64,000 nucleotides of DNA from Salinisphaera shabanensis E1L3A (GCF_000215955.2 NZ_AFNV02000003.1:62001-126000); one strand, 5' to 3'. Counted from the stretch's first letter, positions 16,640 through 25,879 are shown. Numbers and translations: made by a program. The notes: a model not told the origin generated them from the letters alone.

Positions 16640-18129
16640 TGAGTAGCGGACTGGGGGCAGATACGTCGAGTCCGGTCGGGGCCAATGCCGCGGCCGATCG
16701 TGATGAGCGTGAGCGTCTGCAACTACAGCGCATGGAGCGCGCGTTGGTACGTGCCTGGCTGGCTGCGCCCTTGAGCGTGTCGCAATCCGACTATGAATGC
16801 CTGCGTTATGCGCTGGGCATGGCGCGCCTGCATGTGTTTCGTGTGCCTGGCACGCGGCGCGATATCCATGTCGATGCCGCACGTATCATGCCGTTGCGGG
16901 CATGGCTGCTCGAACACCTCTACGACCGGCTGCGCGGCTCGGCGACTGCCGAACAGAAACTACTGTATTGCCACGAAGCCGTGCCCGAGGCGCGCCGGCG
17001 TTGTATCGAGTTGCGCCGTGAACTGCTGGCCGATCACAGCGGCGAGTTCGATGCCGCTGCGCTCGATCGCGAGGCGGGAAAGCGTTCGCTCGTGATCGTG
17101 GCGGGCGGCGGCGGTGGTTCCGGCTATGTTTATGCCGGCGCGTTTGCGCGGCTGATGGAAGACGGCCTGATTCCGGACTATCTGGTGGGCAACTCGATCG
17201 GCGCGATTCTTGGGCTGTTTCGTGCACAGCGCCGTCACGGCGACGTCAGCGACTATTTGGATTTTGCCCGCAAGCTCAAGAACGGCGATATCTTTACCGC
17301 CGCGCGCCGGCGTAGCGAGTTCTGTCTGCCCGGTCTTTTGCATCTGCATCTGCGTGCACTGCATCAGCGCATGGCTACGGGCGATCTGCGCCGGCCGCTG
17401 CGTCTGGATGAAATGGAGATAGCGCTGGATCTGGTGGTTGCCGGCATCCGGCGTCGGCCCTACGAGCGCCTGCCCTCGGACGTACGCGCACCCAACGAAG
17501 GCGCCGAGCGCTGGCTACCGATGTGGATGCGTGTAGCGGCCCGTTTCGCCCGGCTTCTACAGTTCTTCAGCGCCGATGTAGTGGAACCGATCGTGCTCGG
17601 GCGCGATACCGACACCCGGCAGGTGCATGCCGTGGATGCGGCCGGCTTTTCGGCAGCGGTACCGAGCATTCTCCAGTACGAGCCCGGCCCGGGCGCCGGG
17701 GTAACGCGCGAGATTTTTTCCGAACTTATGGCCACCCGCGAACTGGCCGCCATCGTGGATGGCGGTGTGGCCGACAACGTGCCGGCCCGGGCCGCCTGGC
17801 GCGGGGTGGCCGCTGGACGTGCCGCCACGCGCAATGCTTATTACCTGGCGTTCGACTGTTTCTTTCCGCGCGTCGATGCCAAGAATCTGTGGCTATGGCC
17901 GATCACCCAGACAGTGCAGATGCAGATGCGTGTTAATCGGGTTTATGCCGACACCATGGTGCGTTTCGATCGCACACTCTCGCCATTGAATATCGTGCCC
18001 AGTCCCGATGCACTCGATCTGTCGGTCGGCTGGGGCTATCAGGAAATGGATGCCCGTATGCCCGAGGTCCGTGAAATGCTGCGCACGGTAAGCCTGTTCG
18101 CGGACACGAGCGAGGCACGGGCCTCATGA
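16639..18129 (+). CDS. Patatin-like phospholipase with DUF3336-type N-terminal region
   Basis: Ser-Asp dyad lipid acyl hydrolase of 496 residues. The N-terminal helical region (residues 20-148) resembles the DUF3336 part of yeast TGL lipases. The patatin core starts at LVIVAGGGGGSG (oxyanion hole, about 151), with the nucleophile Ser186 in GNSIG and the catalytic Asp in VDGGVADN near residue 375. I start at ATG 16639 because the longer frame from 16543 has an Arg-rich, unnatural N-terminus. The stop overlaps the start of the next gene (ATGA), so the two products are probably made together. Confidence 0.87.
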   Translation: MSSGLGADTSSPVGANAAADRDERERLQLQRMERALVRAWLAAPLSVSQSDYECLRYALGMARLHVFRVPGTRRDIHVDAARIMPLRAWLLEHLYDRLRGSATAEQKLLYCHEAVPEARRRCIELRRELLADHSGEFDAAALDREAGKRSLVIVAGGGGGSGYVYAGAFARLMEDGLIPDYLVGNSIGAILGLFRAQRRHGDVSDYLDFARKLKNGDIFTAARRRSEFCLPGLLHLHLRALHQRMATGDLRRPLRLDEMEIALDLVVAGIRRRPYERLPSDVRAPNEGAERWLPMWMRVAARFARLLQFFSADVVEPIVLGRDTDTRQVHAVDAAGFSAAVPSILQYEPGPGAGVTREIFSELMATRELAAIVDGGVADNVPARAAWRGVAAGRAATRNAYYLAFDCFFPRVDAKNLWLWPITQTVQMQMRVNRVYADTMVRFDRTLSPLNIVPSPDALDLSVGWGYQEMDARMPEVREMLRTVSLFADTSEARAS

Positions 18130-19169
18130 GCGATCGAGAGGGCGACCATCACGATATGCCGCGTCCGTTCGCGGTCGTCACCGGCGATCGTACGCTCAGC
18201 GAACGGCTGTTCCTGCTGTGGGATCTGGCGATCATCGCGCTGGTATCGCTCAATCTCGCGCTGATTCTGTTCGATGCGATGTTTGCCATCGGCCCGCTGG
18301 CCGGCGTGTTCGAGTCGGCGGCACCCGGTGTGCATGGCTGGTACGAAAGCTCGGTGCACGAAAACTTCATCGCCATCGATCTGGTCTTTGTGGCCATTTT
18401 TGTTGCCGATGTGCTCGCCGGCTGGGCCATCGCGATCGCCCAGAAACGCTATTACCGCTGGTATTTCTACCCGTTTGCGCGCTGGTACGACGTGCTCGGT
18501 TGTATTCCGGTGGCGGGCTTTCGTTTTCTGCGTGTACTGCGTGTGATCACGATTCTGGTTCGCCTGCATCGTCTGGGCGTGATCGATATCCGCAACTGGG
18601 CGGTCTACAAGACCTTCATGGTCTATTACGACATCGTGGTTGAAGAGATTTCCGACCGCGTAGTCATCAAGGTACTCAGCGGCGCCCAGGAAGAACTGGA
18701 AAGCGGGGGCCAAGAGTTGTCGCACCGCGTAGTGCGCGAAGTGATCCAGCCTCGTCAGCAACGTCTGGTCAACGCCACCAGCACACATATCGAGAACGCG
18801 ATCATGGCGGCCTATAAAGCCAATCGCGACGAGTTGCAGGCGTATGTGGCCAATGTCGTCAATCGCGGCGTAAACAACAACAGCGCGCTACGCAACCTCG
18901 AACGCGTCCCGATGCTGGGCAGCTTCGTCACCCATGCGCTGGACGATGCCATCACTGAAACCGTCAACAATATCCTCGACGAGGCAGTCGATGGGTTGTC
19001 CTCCGAAGATTTCGATGCGCTGGTACAAAACGTCACCGACAGTGTGGTCACGCGCCTGCTGGCCGACGATATCGGTCAGAACTCGGAATTGCGCGACGCG
19101 GTGATCGAAATCCTCGATATCGTCAAGGAACAGGTCGCCGTACAGCGCTGGCGGGAGCATTTCGAGTAG
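18126..19169 (+). CDS. Voltage-sensor-like membrane protein without a pore domain
   Basis: A 347-residue protein. Four N-terminal membrane segments resemble S1-S4 of voltage-gated cation channels: S1 about 30-50, S2 about 81-104 with Asp85 and Asp95, S3 about 114-128 (RWYDVLGCIPV), and S4 about 131-150 with arginines in RFLRVLRVITILVRLHR. No S5-pore-S6 follows; the remaining 190 residues are predicted helical and soluble. The ATG overlaps the patatin stop. The voltage-sensing role is inferred from the S3-S4 pattern only; a generic ion-transporter-like protein is the cautious call. Confidence 0.65.
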   Translation: MSDREGDHHDMPRPFAVVTGDRTLSERLFLLWDLAIIALVSLNLALILFDAMFAIGPLAGVFESAAPGVHGWYESSVHENFIAIDLVFVAIFVADVLAGWAIAIAQKRYYRWYFYPFARWYDVLGCIPVAGFRFLRVLRVITILVRLHRLGVIDIRNWAVYKTFMVYYDIVVEEISDRVVIKVLSGAQEELESGGQELSHRVVREVIQPRQQRLVNATSTHIENAIMAAYKANRDELQAYVANVVNRGVNNNSALRNLERVPMLGSFVTHALDDAITETVNNILDEAVDGLSSEDFDALVQNVTDSVVTRLLADDIGQNSELRDAVIEILDIVKEQVAVQRWREHFE

Positions 19170-19195
19170 GATCGAGATCTGGTTTTCGACCCGGG

Positions 19196-20302
19196 ATGTT
19201 CGTCATGGGTGTTGTATCGTTTGGAGCGGCCCGTCGCCGGTGGTCGCTGTTGTTGCTCGTTTGGGTCGTACTGGCCGTGTCGGCCTGTGAATGGACGGAT
19301 CTGATCGACGGCGACGAGGACGGCGACGAAAACGACGCTACCCCGCCCGCTGCCGAAACCAATATTCCGGGTTTGAGTGTGGCTGTGTCCACGCGCGGCT
19401 TCGATACCACGCGCGATGCGCTGCTGGACGCTATCGGCAGCCGTGGCAATCTGGCGACGCGCGCCTCGGTCGATCATCAAGCCAACGCCGAAGACACAAA
19501 CCTCAGTTTGCGTCCGACCACCGTGGTATTCGTTAGCGATGGCAATCGTGAACGGGCGCTGATTGCGGCCGACCCCCGCGTGGCGCTGGATCTGCCAGCG
19601 CGCGTGCTGTTGTATCGGGATAGCGACGGCGATGTCGGTGTGGGGTTCAGCAATGCGGTCTATCTGGCCGCCCGCTATGATCTGAACGATGCCGAAAACA
19701 GCACGCTCGATGCGCTCGACGACGACCTCGAAGCGATCGCCACTGAAGCAGCAAATGCCGATCTGGAGACCAGTGCCAGCGCTGCCGGTATCGCCGAAGG
19801 CGAAGGTATCGAAACCGTAGCCAGCGACGACGACTTCAATACCGTCGTCAACCGGCTCGACGACGCCATTGGCTCGCGCGACGCGCTCACACTTATCGAT
19901 ACGATCAATTTCCAGAGTGGTAACACCGGCATAGGGCCGAGCACGCTGTTCATCTTCGGCAATCCAAATGCAGGCACGCCGCTGATGCGTTCGAACCAGA
20001 CCGTGGGTATCGATTTGCCCCAGAAAATGCTGGTCGCCCCGGCCGACGACGGCACGGTCACGATCTACTACAACGATCCCGCCTTTATCGCCGATCGCCA
20101 CGATATCGACAATCGCGACGACGAGATCGATACGATTGCGGATCTGCTCGACGAAATCGCAGGCGAGGCCGCCGGCACGCCGTCCAGCAACAATACCGAC
20201 ACGAACGTCGACAATACGGCAGACGACGGCAACGCCGAGAGCGACGATACCGATACCAACGCCGCAGAAAACGCGGCAGGGGCTACGACTACCGGGATGT
20301 AG
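19196..20302 (+). CDS. Lipoprotein with two DUF302 domains
   Basis: A 368-residue predicted lipoprotein: signal peptide with lipobox AVSAC (Cys31), then an acidic linker. Two DUF302-type domains follow at about residues 45-145 and 170-275. The second is canonical (LFIFGNPNAGTPLM, VGIDLPQKMLV, YNDPAFIADRHDI). The first keeps the fold pattern but has lost the FGNP-GT core. A low-complexity Asp/Asn/Thr/Ala tail ends the protein. DUF302 function is unknown. ATGs at 19196 and 19205 are both possible starts; neither has a strong ribosome site. Confidence 0.8.
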   Translation: MFVMGVVSFGAARRRWSLLLLVWVVLAVSACEWTDLIDGDEDGDENDATPPAAETNIPGLSVAVSTRGFDTTRDALLDAIGSRGNLATRASVDHQANAEDTNLSLRPTTVVFVSDGNRERALIAADPRVALDLPARVLLYRDSDGDVGVGFSNAVYLAARYDLNDAENSTLDALDDDLEAIATEAANADLETSASAAGIAEGEGIETVASDDDFNTVVNRLDDAIGSRDALTLIDTINFQSGNTGIGPSTLFIFGNPNAGTPLMRSNQTVGIDLPQKMLVAPADDGTVTIYYNDPAFIADRHDIDNRDDEIDTIADLLDEIAGEAAGTPSSNNTDTNVDNTADDGNAESDDTDTNAAENAAGATTTGM

Positions 20303-20340
20303 TCGGGTCTAGTATCGGCGCCGGACTCGAATGCGTTGGC

Positions 20341-21312
20341 TTACCAGCGCACGCGCATGCCGCGCACGTCGATATGCACGAACGGCCCGTGGCGCGAATT
20401 GGCCGGGTATACGCTCATGCCGCCCGCCAGCGGCGGGTGCTCGGCCACCACGGCTTCGACAAGGTCGGCCAGCCAGCGTGCATCGGCGGTATCGATCCGG
20501 CTGTCGCTGTTGAGATCGTCCATACGGCCATCGCCGTTGGCGTCGACGAAGATATCGGCGGCGCTGCCGAACAGATGCTGGCTATAGACGGTGGTATTGC
20601 CGATATCGGCGTTGTACCAAGGCGTGCGATAGCCGCTCATCACCGTGATCGTATCGAGATCGAAGCCGGCCTCGGCGAGCGCCGTATGCAGGCGCTCGAG
20701 TTTTTCCAGCAGGCGCGGGCGCACGAGCACGTACTTCGGCCAGTGATCGGGCTGTTGATGACACAGGAACTGGCCGAGCGTGAAATGCTCGGATAACGCC
20801 ACATCGCGATTGGCGCGCGTTACCTGCACCAGCCCATCCGGCGGCGCCGAGCTGGCCCGGCCACGCAGCCCCTGCGGTTCGTAAGGGCCGATACGATAGC
20901 CATCAAGCTCAGCTCGGCTGGCATCGTATGGTTTCTTGACGAACACGTTCAGCCGCATACGGCTCATATCGTCGCGGTTATAGATGGCCAACGGATAAAG
21001 CCCGGGCTCGCGCGGCGCTTGCCACCGCCACTGGGTGGCCGAACCGCTTTCGAGCACGCCGGCGCCGGAGGTCTGCAGCACCAGGTCGGCTCCATCGGAT
21101 AACTCGCGAGCGACGATGTCGACTCGCTCCCCCGGCATGACGAATATGGCTCGCACCGCCCTAGGCAGCGGTTCGCCATCGATGGTCAGGGCAAACTCGG
21201 CCGCGGTGCGCTGGCCGAGCTCCAGACTGTCGTCCAGTGTCAGGCGCGCCTGGGCCACCGGCACACACAGCGCCGCGCAGAGCATCGCGAGTGCGGCGGC
21301 ACGTACGCTCAA
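20341..21312 (-). CDS. M15-type peptidoglycan peptidase with calcium-loop-like insert
   Basis: A 323-residue secreted protein: signal peptide (about 1-22), a beta-rich N-terminal domain, and a C-terminal peptidase M15A/DUF882-like domain (about 170-323) with metal-ligand motifs SQHLFGSAADIF and FVHIDVRG. An insert DANGDGRMDD...NSDSRIDTAD looks like two dockerin/EF-hand-type calcium loops. It likely cleaves peptide cross-links, like MepK (YcbK) next to YcbB in E. coli. Its start overlaps the upstream L,D-transpeptidase stop by 4 nt. Confidence 0.82.
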   Translation of the reverse strand: MSVRAAALAMLCAALCVPVAQARLTLDDSLELGQRTAAEFALTIDGEPLPRAVRAIFVMPGERVDIVARELSDGADLVLQTSGAGVLESGSATQWRWQAPREPGLYPLAIYNRDDMSRMRLNVFVKKPYDASRAELDGYRIGPYEPQGLRGRASSAPPDGLVQVTRANRDVALSEHFTLGQFLCHQQPDHWPKYVLVRPRLLEKLERLHTALAEAGFDLDTITVMSGYRTPWYNADIGNTTVYSQHLFGSAADIFVDANGDGRMDDLNSDSRIDTADARWLADLVEAVVAEHPPLAGGMSVYPANSRHGPFVHIDVRGMRVRW

Positions 21313-23135
21313 TTCGAGCCTATCCGGGCCGTCGAGTTATCGGACGTGGTGCGATTGACCTGCCGCAGCGCCGCTTCGACGCGCGGGTCGTTTTCGTAGA
21401 GGTCGGCACGGAAATTCACGCCGACGTCGTCGACGAATGCCGTCCAGTAGGCGAGGTAGACGGGGATCGATTCGTCGAGCTGAACCCGCTCTCGATCGCC
21501 TTCATGAAGCGCGCTGTCGATACGCGTGGCATCCCAGCCCGGATTGCCGGCGAGCACGAACTCGGCAAGCTGCGCCGGTTGTTCCACACGTACGCAGCCA
21601 TGGCTAAAGTCGCGCTGGGTGCGGGAAAACAGCTGTTCTGCCGGGCTGTCGTGCAGGTAGACCGCGTATTCGTTAGGGAACATGAATTTAACCAGCCCCA
21701 GCGCGTTGCTGCTGCCACCACGCTGACGTACGTAAAGCTCGCCGGCCGCGACCTTGTCGATATTGTCCGGCGTGTTGGGTAGGACTTCGGCCTCGGGCGT
21801 GAATTGGGCCACGATTTCGTAGTTCTTCTCTTCGAGGTAGCCCGAATTCTTGCGCACCTCAGGCACGATTTCATCGGCCGCAATGCCCGCGGGTACGTTC
21901 CAGTACGGGCGAAAGACGACATATTCCATGGCGTCGGAAAACACCGGCGTGGCGCGATCGTCATAGGATTCGCCTACGACCACGCGCATTTCCAGCGCGG
22001 GCTTGCTGTCTTCGTAGGCGCGTAGGCGATATTCCGGGATATTGACCATCACATAGCGATCCCCGAGATCGGCCGGCAGCCAGCGCCAGCGCTCCAGGTT
22101 GATCTCGATCTGGCGTGCGCGCTGTCGTGCGGGAACGTTGAGTGCGGCAAGCGTGCCGGAGCCGACTTTGCCGTCGACCTTGAGCCCGTGCCGGCGCTGG
22201 AAATGTTCGACCGCGCGGGCGAGCTGGGCGTCGTAGCGTTGCGAACGCGTATTACCGGCTGCGGCCTCGGGCTTGTCCATGGTCTCGAGTGCATCGACAC
22301 CGTCGTCGATGTTTTCTCCGGTTTCGGCGCCCGGCGTGAGATCGCCGCTGGCCTGCAGACGCTTGCGCAGCGTGGGCACGCGGCTGTCACGTACGCCGGT
22401 TTCCAGCAACGGCCCATCCGACACCTGCGGCCAACCGCCGGCATCGACGATCGCACGATAGTCGGCGAGTGCTTTCACCAGGCGCGTATAACCATCGTGG
22501 GGCGGGCGCAGTTCGGTGAGCGCGGCATCCACATCGCCGTCACGGGTGGCACGCTCGAGTGCACCGGCGTAGTCGGCTGGCGGCAGATCTTCGTACCAAC
22601 GCGGGCGCAGTTCGCCCTCGCCGACCCGGCCCTGGTGCAGGTCGACGGCGTAGCTCACGAATGCCTGGCTCAAGCGAATATCGAGCGCGGCCACGGTCTC
22701 GGCATCCAGCGGCCCGGGGGCGGCATCCATGCGTTCGATACGCTCGGCCAAGGCATCGTAGCCGTAGTCGGTGATGACCAGTCCCTGCCGGTCGGCACGT
22801 GACAAGGCATCCAGCAGCGTCTTGATTTCAGGCCGCACGCGGCCCCGGGCGTCGAACCAGGCGGGCTCATTGTCATGATTCCGGTAGTACCCGGCCACGG
22901 CATGATCGACCGTCTCGTCCGTCAGGTCGTCCAACGCTGACGCGATCGCCCGGGCCTGGGCGATCTCGGGCGCCGCGCTGTCGCGCTGGCGCTTTGTATC
23001 GCTGGTCGGGTCGGCCGTCGTAGTCTTCGAGGCTGGTGTGGATGCCGTGGTGGTTTGTTCGTCGGGTGTACTGCTGCAGCCGGCTGCAGCGAGCACGCAA
23101 AGGCCGGCTAGAAGCCAGCGGTTGAAAATTGTCAC
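21309..23135 (-). CDS. L,D-transpeptidase, YcbB/LdtD-like lipoprotein
   Basis: A 608-residue periplasmic enzyme that makes 3-3 cross-links in peptidoglycan. Lipobox LAAAGC near residue 20, a Ser/Thr-rich linker, a helical scaffold domain, a peptidoglycan-binding repeat (AVEHFQRRHGLKVDGKVG), and a YkuD catalytic domain with the active-site Cys at about residue 514 in SHGCVRV. Length and layout match LdtD/YcbB. Coupled by ATGA to the M15-type peptidase, as ycbB is paired with ycbK in enterobacteria. Confidence 0.92.
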   Translation of the reverse strand: MTIFNRWLLAGLCVLAAAGCSSTPDEQTTTASTPASKTTTADPTSDTKRQRDSAAPEIAQARAIASALDDLTDETVDHAVAGYYRNHDNEPAWFDARGRVRPEIKTLLDALSRADRQGLVITDYGYDALAERIERMDAAPGPLDAETVAALDIRLSQAFVSYAVDLHQGRVGEGELRPRWYEDLPPADYAGALERATRDGDVDAALTELRPPHDGYTRLVKALADYRAIVDAGGWPQVSDGPLLETGVRDSRVPTLRKRLQASGDLTPGAETGENIDDGVDALETMDKPEAAAGNTRSQRYDAQLARAVEHFQRRHGLKVDGKVGSGTLAALNVPARQRARQIEINLERWRWLPADLGDRYVMVNIPEYRLRAYEDSKPALEMRVVVGESYDDRATPVFSDAMEYVVFRPYWNVPAGIAADEIVPEVRKNSGYLEEKNYEIVAQFTPEAEVLPNTPDNIDKVAAGELYVRQRGGSSNALGLVKFMFPNEYAVYLHDSPAEQLFSRTQRDFSHGCVRVEQPAQLAEFVLAGNPGWDATRIDSALHEGDRERVQLDESIPVYLAYWTAFVDDVGVNFRADLYENDPRVEAALRQVNRTTSDNSTARIGSN

Positions 23136-23205
23136 GGCATGTCTTGTGGTCGTTCCCCTGACCGCGATGCTATCGCAGCTGCCGTCTCAGCACACCCCGA
23201 ACGAG

Positions 23206-23793
23206 TCAGCGGGTGTTTTCGATCTCGATCATCGGCCGAATGCGGCGCAGGCGTTCCAGCGGATCGTTGGTGGCCAGCAGATCGTGCTTGGTGGCGGCAT
23301 CGAACGGCAAAAGTTCGGTCAGGCGCGCCGACAGCCAGCTGGCCGAGTCGTAGCTGCAGTTTTCGGATTCGTACGGCAGGCCGACCTCGTCGATGAGCGC
23401 GGCCGCAATCTGCTTGAGCGCGGAGAATTCGATCGGGCAGGCGCTATCGGCGTCTTCATCGATGAAGTCCACGGTGCCCCACCACAGGCCGTTATCGGCC
23501 TGGCGTGTGGACAGCACCTCGAAACGTTGCCGGCCTTTCACGGTAATGCCGAGCGCACCGTCGTCGAGCCGGTCGAAATCCACGATCTCGACCAGCGTGC
23601 CGACCGCCCGCGGGCTGCTGAACTCGTGCTCGTTTTCAGCCGGGCGCGCGGCACAGATGCCAAAGCCGGTGGGGCCTTTCATGCACATCGCGACCATGTC
23701 GAGATAGCGGGGTTCGAAAATGCGCAGCGGCATGATGCCGCCGGGAAATACGACCGTACTGAGTGGAAATAGCGCGTAATCGGGATGATCCAT
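23206..23793 (-). CDS. LON peptidase substrate-binding domain protein
   Basis: About 195 residues with the N-terminal LON substrate-binding fold (ALFPLSTVVFPGGIMPLRIFEPRYLDMV) and no AAA or protease domain. Stand-alone forms are common and of unknown function. I chose ATG 23793 (MDHPDYALFPL), which gives the standard N-terminus; the frame is open to 23865 but adds a Cys/Arg-rich stretch. No clear Shine-Dalgarno is seen before either start. Confidence 0.86.
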   Translation of the reverse strand: MDHPDYALFPLSTVVFPGGIMPLRIFEPRYLDMVAMCMKGPTGFGICAARPAENEHEFSSPRAVGTLVEIVDFDRLDDGALGITVKGRQRFEVLSTRQADNGLWWGTVDFIDEDADSACPIEFSALKQIAAALIDEVGLPYESENCSYDSASWLSARLTELLPFDAATKHDLLATNDPLERLRRIRPMIEIENTR

Positions 23794-23924
23794 GGGCGCG
23801 TCGACAAAGGGTGTGGGGAATGGAGCGGCGAGTGCCGTGTTCTTGCATCTTACGCGCTCGTGCACTGTGACGCTGGCGCGGCGATACGTGACAGCGGTGT
23901 AGCCGGCGGCTATCGTCTCGCGGC

Positions 23925-24383
23925 ATGTATGAACAACTCGACAAGCGCGACCCGGCCATCCGTGCCGAAATCGCGGCCCGGTTCAACGGGCGTATTCCTT
24001 ATAACCAGGCGATCGGTCTGCGTGTGGTCGATGTGGCAACCGAGCGTGTGGTTACCGCGCTCGACTATCGTGAATGCTTTCTTGGTGATCCGGGTGCCGG
24101 GCTTTGGCATACCGCGGTGGGGATGGCCGCGGCCGACAGCACCTGCGGCCTGGCGGTTTTCCTGGCGTTGCCCGGGTTGGAAACCATCGCCACACTGGAT
24201 CTGCGCATGGATTATCTACGGCCTGCGGTTGCCGAGCAGGGCCTGTGGATCGAAGCCGAGTGCTATCACGTGACACGCTGTGTGGGCTTCGTACGAGCGA
24301 CGTTGCATCAGGGGGATCGGGAACGCGCAGTCTCGCTGTGTACGGCCGCATTCATGCGGACCGGCAAGCAGATCAAGCCATGA
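23925..24383 (+). CDS. PaaI-type hotdog thioesterase
   Basis: A 152-residue hotdog-fold protein of the PaaI/acyl-CoA thioesterase type. The central helix region GAGLWHTAVGMAAADSTCGL and the following beta strands (TLDLRMDYLRPA) are typical. It probably hydrolyses acyl-CoAs; substrate unknown. The stop overlaps the start of a second thioesterase-like gene (ATGA), so the two form a coupled pair. Confidence 0.85.
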   Translation: MYEQLDKRDPAIRAEIAARFNGRIPYNQAIGLRVVDVATERVVTALDYRECFLGDPGAGLWHTAVGMAAADSTCGLAVFLALPGLETIATLDLRMDYLRPAVAEQGLWIEAECYHVTRCVGFVRATLHQGDRERAVSLCTAAFMRTGKQIKP

Positions 24384-24835
24384 GCGATACGACAGATTCA
24401 AAACCGGTACTGGATTCCAGCGACCTCGTGGCCGCAATTCCGTATGCGGCTTATCTGGATATCCGTATCGAGCAGGCCGACGACGGCGAAGCCCGTGTCT
24501 ATCGCATGCCCTATCGCGACGATCTGATCGGCAGTCCTCGCCTGCCCGCCTTGCATGGCGGCACGGTGGCCAGCCTGCTGGAGCTGGCCATGCAGTTCGA
24601 GGTGCTCATCGCCGAGGCGCAGACACGCTTGCCGTATCCGGTGGATTTTTCGATCGACTACTGGCGCTCTGCCGCGGCTGCCGATTGCTGGTGCCGATGT
24701 CGATTGATTCGCTCCGGCCGACGTATCGCCCAGGTTCAGGCCGAATGCTGGCAGGAGGATCGCGAACGTCCGATCGCTTTCGCGCGCGCCGACTTTCTGC
24801 TGCGTGCCGTTGATGGCGCCAGCGAGGCTGAATAA
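24380..24835 (+). CDS. Second PaaI-like hotdog thioesterase
   Basis: A 151-residue hotdog protein with the conserved LPALHGGTVASLLELAMQFE helix segment, in which His-Gly-Gly is the usual catalytic-site motif, and VDFSIDYWRSA. It starts at ATG 24380, overlapping the upstream thioesterase by 4 nt. The adjacent pair may form a heteromer or arise from duplication, but their sequences are quite different. Substrate unknown. Confidence 0.83.
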   Translation: MSDTTDSKPVLDSSDLVAAIPYAAYLDIRIEQADDGEARVYRMPYRDDLIGSPRLPALHGGTVASLLELAMQFEVLIAEAQTRLPYPVDFSIDYWRSAAAADCWCRCRLIRSGRRIAQVQAECWQEDRERPIAFARADFLLRAVDGASEAE

Positions 24836-24902
24836 GCGGCGTGCGGCTTTTTCAGCTTTGTGTCGTGATCGTTTGAATTAGACTAAGGGCGCATACAGTC
24901 AT

Positions 24903-24956
24903 CGCGGCTGCTTTAGCCGCGTCGTATTACAAAGTCGAACCGCAAGCTGCGGTTCG
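24903..24956 (+). other. Two consecutive hairpins in the tesB leader
   Basis: CGCGGCT-GCTTT-AGCCGCG (24903-24921, perfect 7-bp stem) is followed by CGAACCGCA-AGC-TGCGGTTCG (24936-24956, perfect 9-bp arms). The second ends 2 nt before the AAGGAG ribosome site of tesB. They may be a translational control element or a dispersed palindromic repeat pair. No U-run follows. Confidence 0.5.
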
Positions 24957-24975
24957 CGAAGGAGCGTAGCGCACG

Positions 24976-25866
24976 ATGTCAGGGGATGGACAACGTCTGG
25001 TTCAGGATCTGCTCGACCAGCTCGATCTCGAGCCGCTCGAACAGCGGCTTTTCCGCGGCAGTTCGCGGGATATTGGCGGTAAGAGCGTGTTCGGCGGCCA
25101 GGTCGCCGGCCAGGCCATGGTGGCGGCCACGCGTACCGTCGATCCGCCGCAGCAGGCGCATTCCATGCACGGGTACTTTCTGCGACCGGGCGATATGCAG
25201 GCGGCGATCGTCTACGAAGTCGACAACATTCGCGACGGCAAAAGTTTTGCCACCCGGCGCGTGCAGGCCATTCAGCATGGCCGGCCGATCTTTTCCATGC
25301 TGGCCTCGTTTCATATCGAGGAATCCGGCTATACCCATCAGATGACCATGCCCGACGTGGTGGGCCCGGAAGAACTGGCCAGCCACGACGAGCTGCGCCG
25401 GGCCTGGGTGGATGCGCTCGATCGCGTGCCGGAATCGCTGCGTGAAGCGGTCGGGCGCGAAGTCGCGATCGACATGCGCGCGGTCAAACCCTGGAACATG
25501 CTGGATCCGGACAAGCGCGAGCCGATCCAGCATGTCTGGTTCAAGGCCAAGGCGCCGCTGCCGGATGATCAATCCGTGCACCGCGCTGTCTTGACTTATG
25601 CCAGCGATTTCAATCTGTTGGCGACATCGCTGTTCCCCCACGGTGTGTCGTTTTTCACCCCGGGCATGCAAATGGCCAGCATCGACCACGCGATCTGGTT
25701 CCATCGCGCATTCCGGGTCGACGAATGGCTGCTGTATGCCATGGACAGCCCCGGCGCCCAGGATTCGCGCGGGCTCTCGCGCGGGCTGATCTTCAATCGC
25801 CAAGGCCAACTCGTGGCCTCGGTGGCCCAGGAAGGGTTGATCCGCCAGCGCAAGCCGCGCGACTGA
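24976..25866 (+). CDS. tesB: Acyl-CoA thioesterase II
   Basis: A 296-residue double-hotdog thioesterase that hydrolyses medium- and long-chain acyl-CoA to free acid and CoA. Conserved segments: FGGQVAGQAMVAATRTV, MHGYFLRPGD, and the C-terminal catalytic region SIDHAIWFHR (Asp), DSPGAQDSRG (Ser at the Thr position) and VASVAQEGL (Gln). Length is typical. It is preceded by two hairpins and AAGGAG, and the Pho-controlled glpQ promoter follows directly. Confidence 0.94.
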   Translation: MSGDGQRLVQDLLDQLDLEPLEQRLFRGSSRDIGGKSVFGGQVAGQAMVAATRTVDPPQQAHSMHGYFLRPGDMQAAIVYEVDNIRDGKSFATRRVQAIQHGRPIFSMLASFHIEESGYTHQMTMPDVVGPEELASHDELRRAWVDALDRVPESLREAVGREVAIDMRAVKPWNMLDPDKREPIQHVWFKAKAPLPDDQSVHRAVLTYASDFNLLATSLFPHGVSFFTPGMQMASIDHAIWFHRAFRVDEWLLYAMDSPGAQDSRGLSRGLIFNRQGQLVASVAQEGLIRQRKPRD

Positions 25867-25879
25867 GCATCACGGCGCT

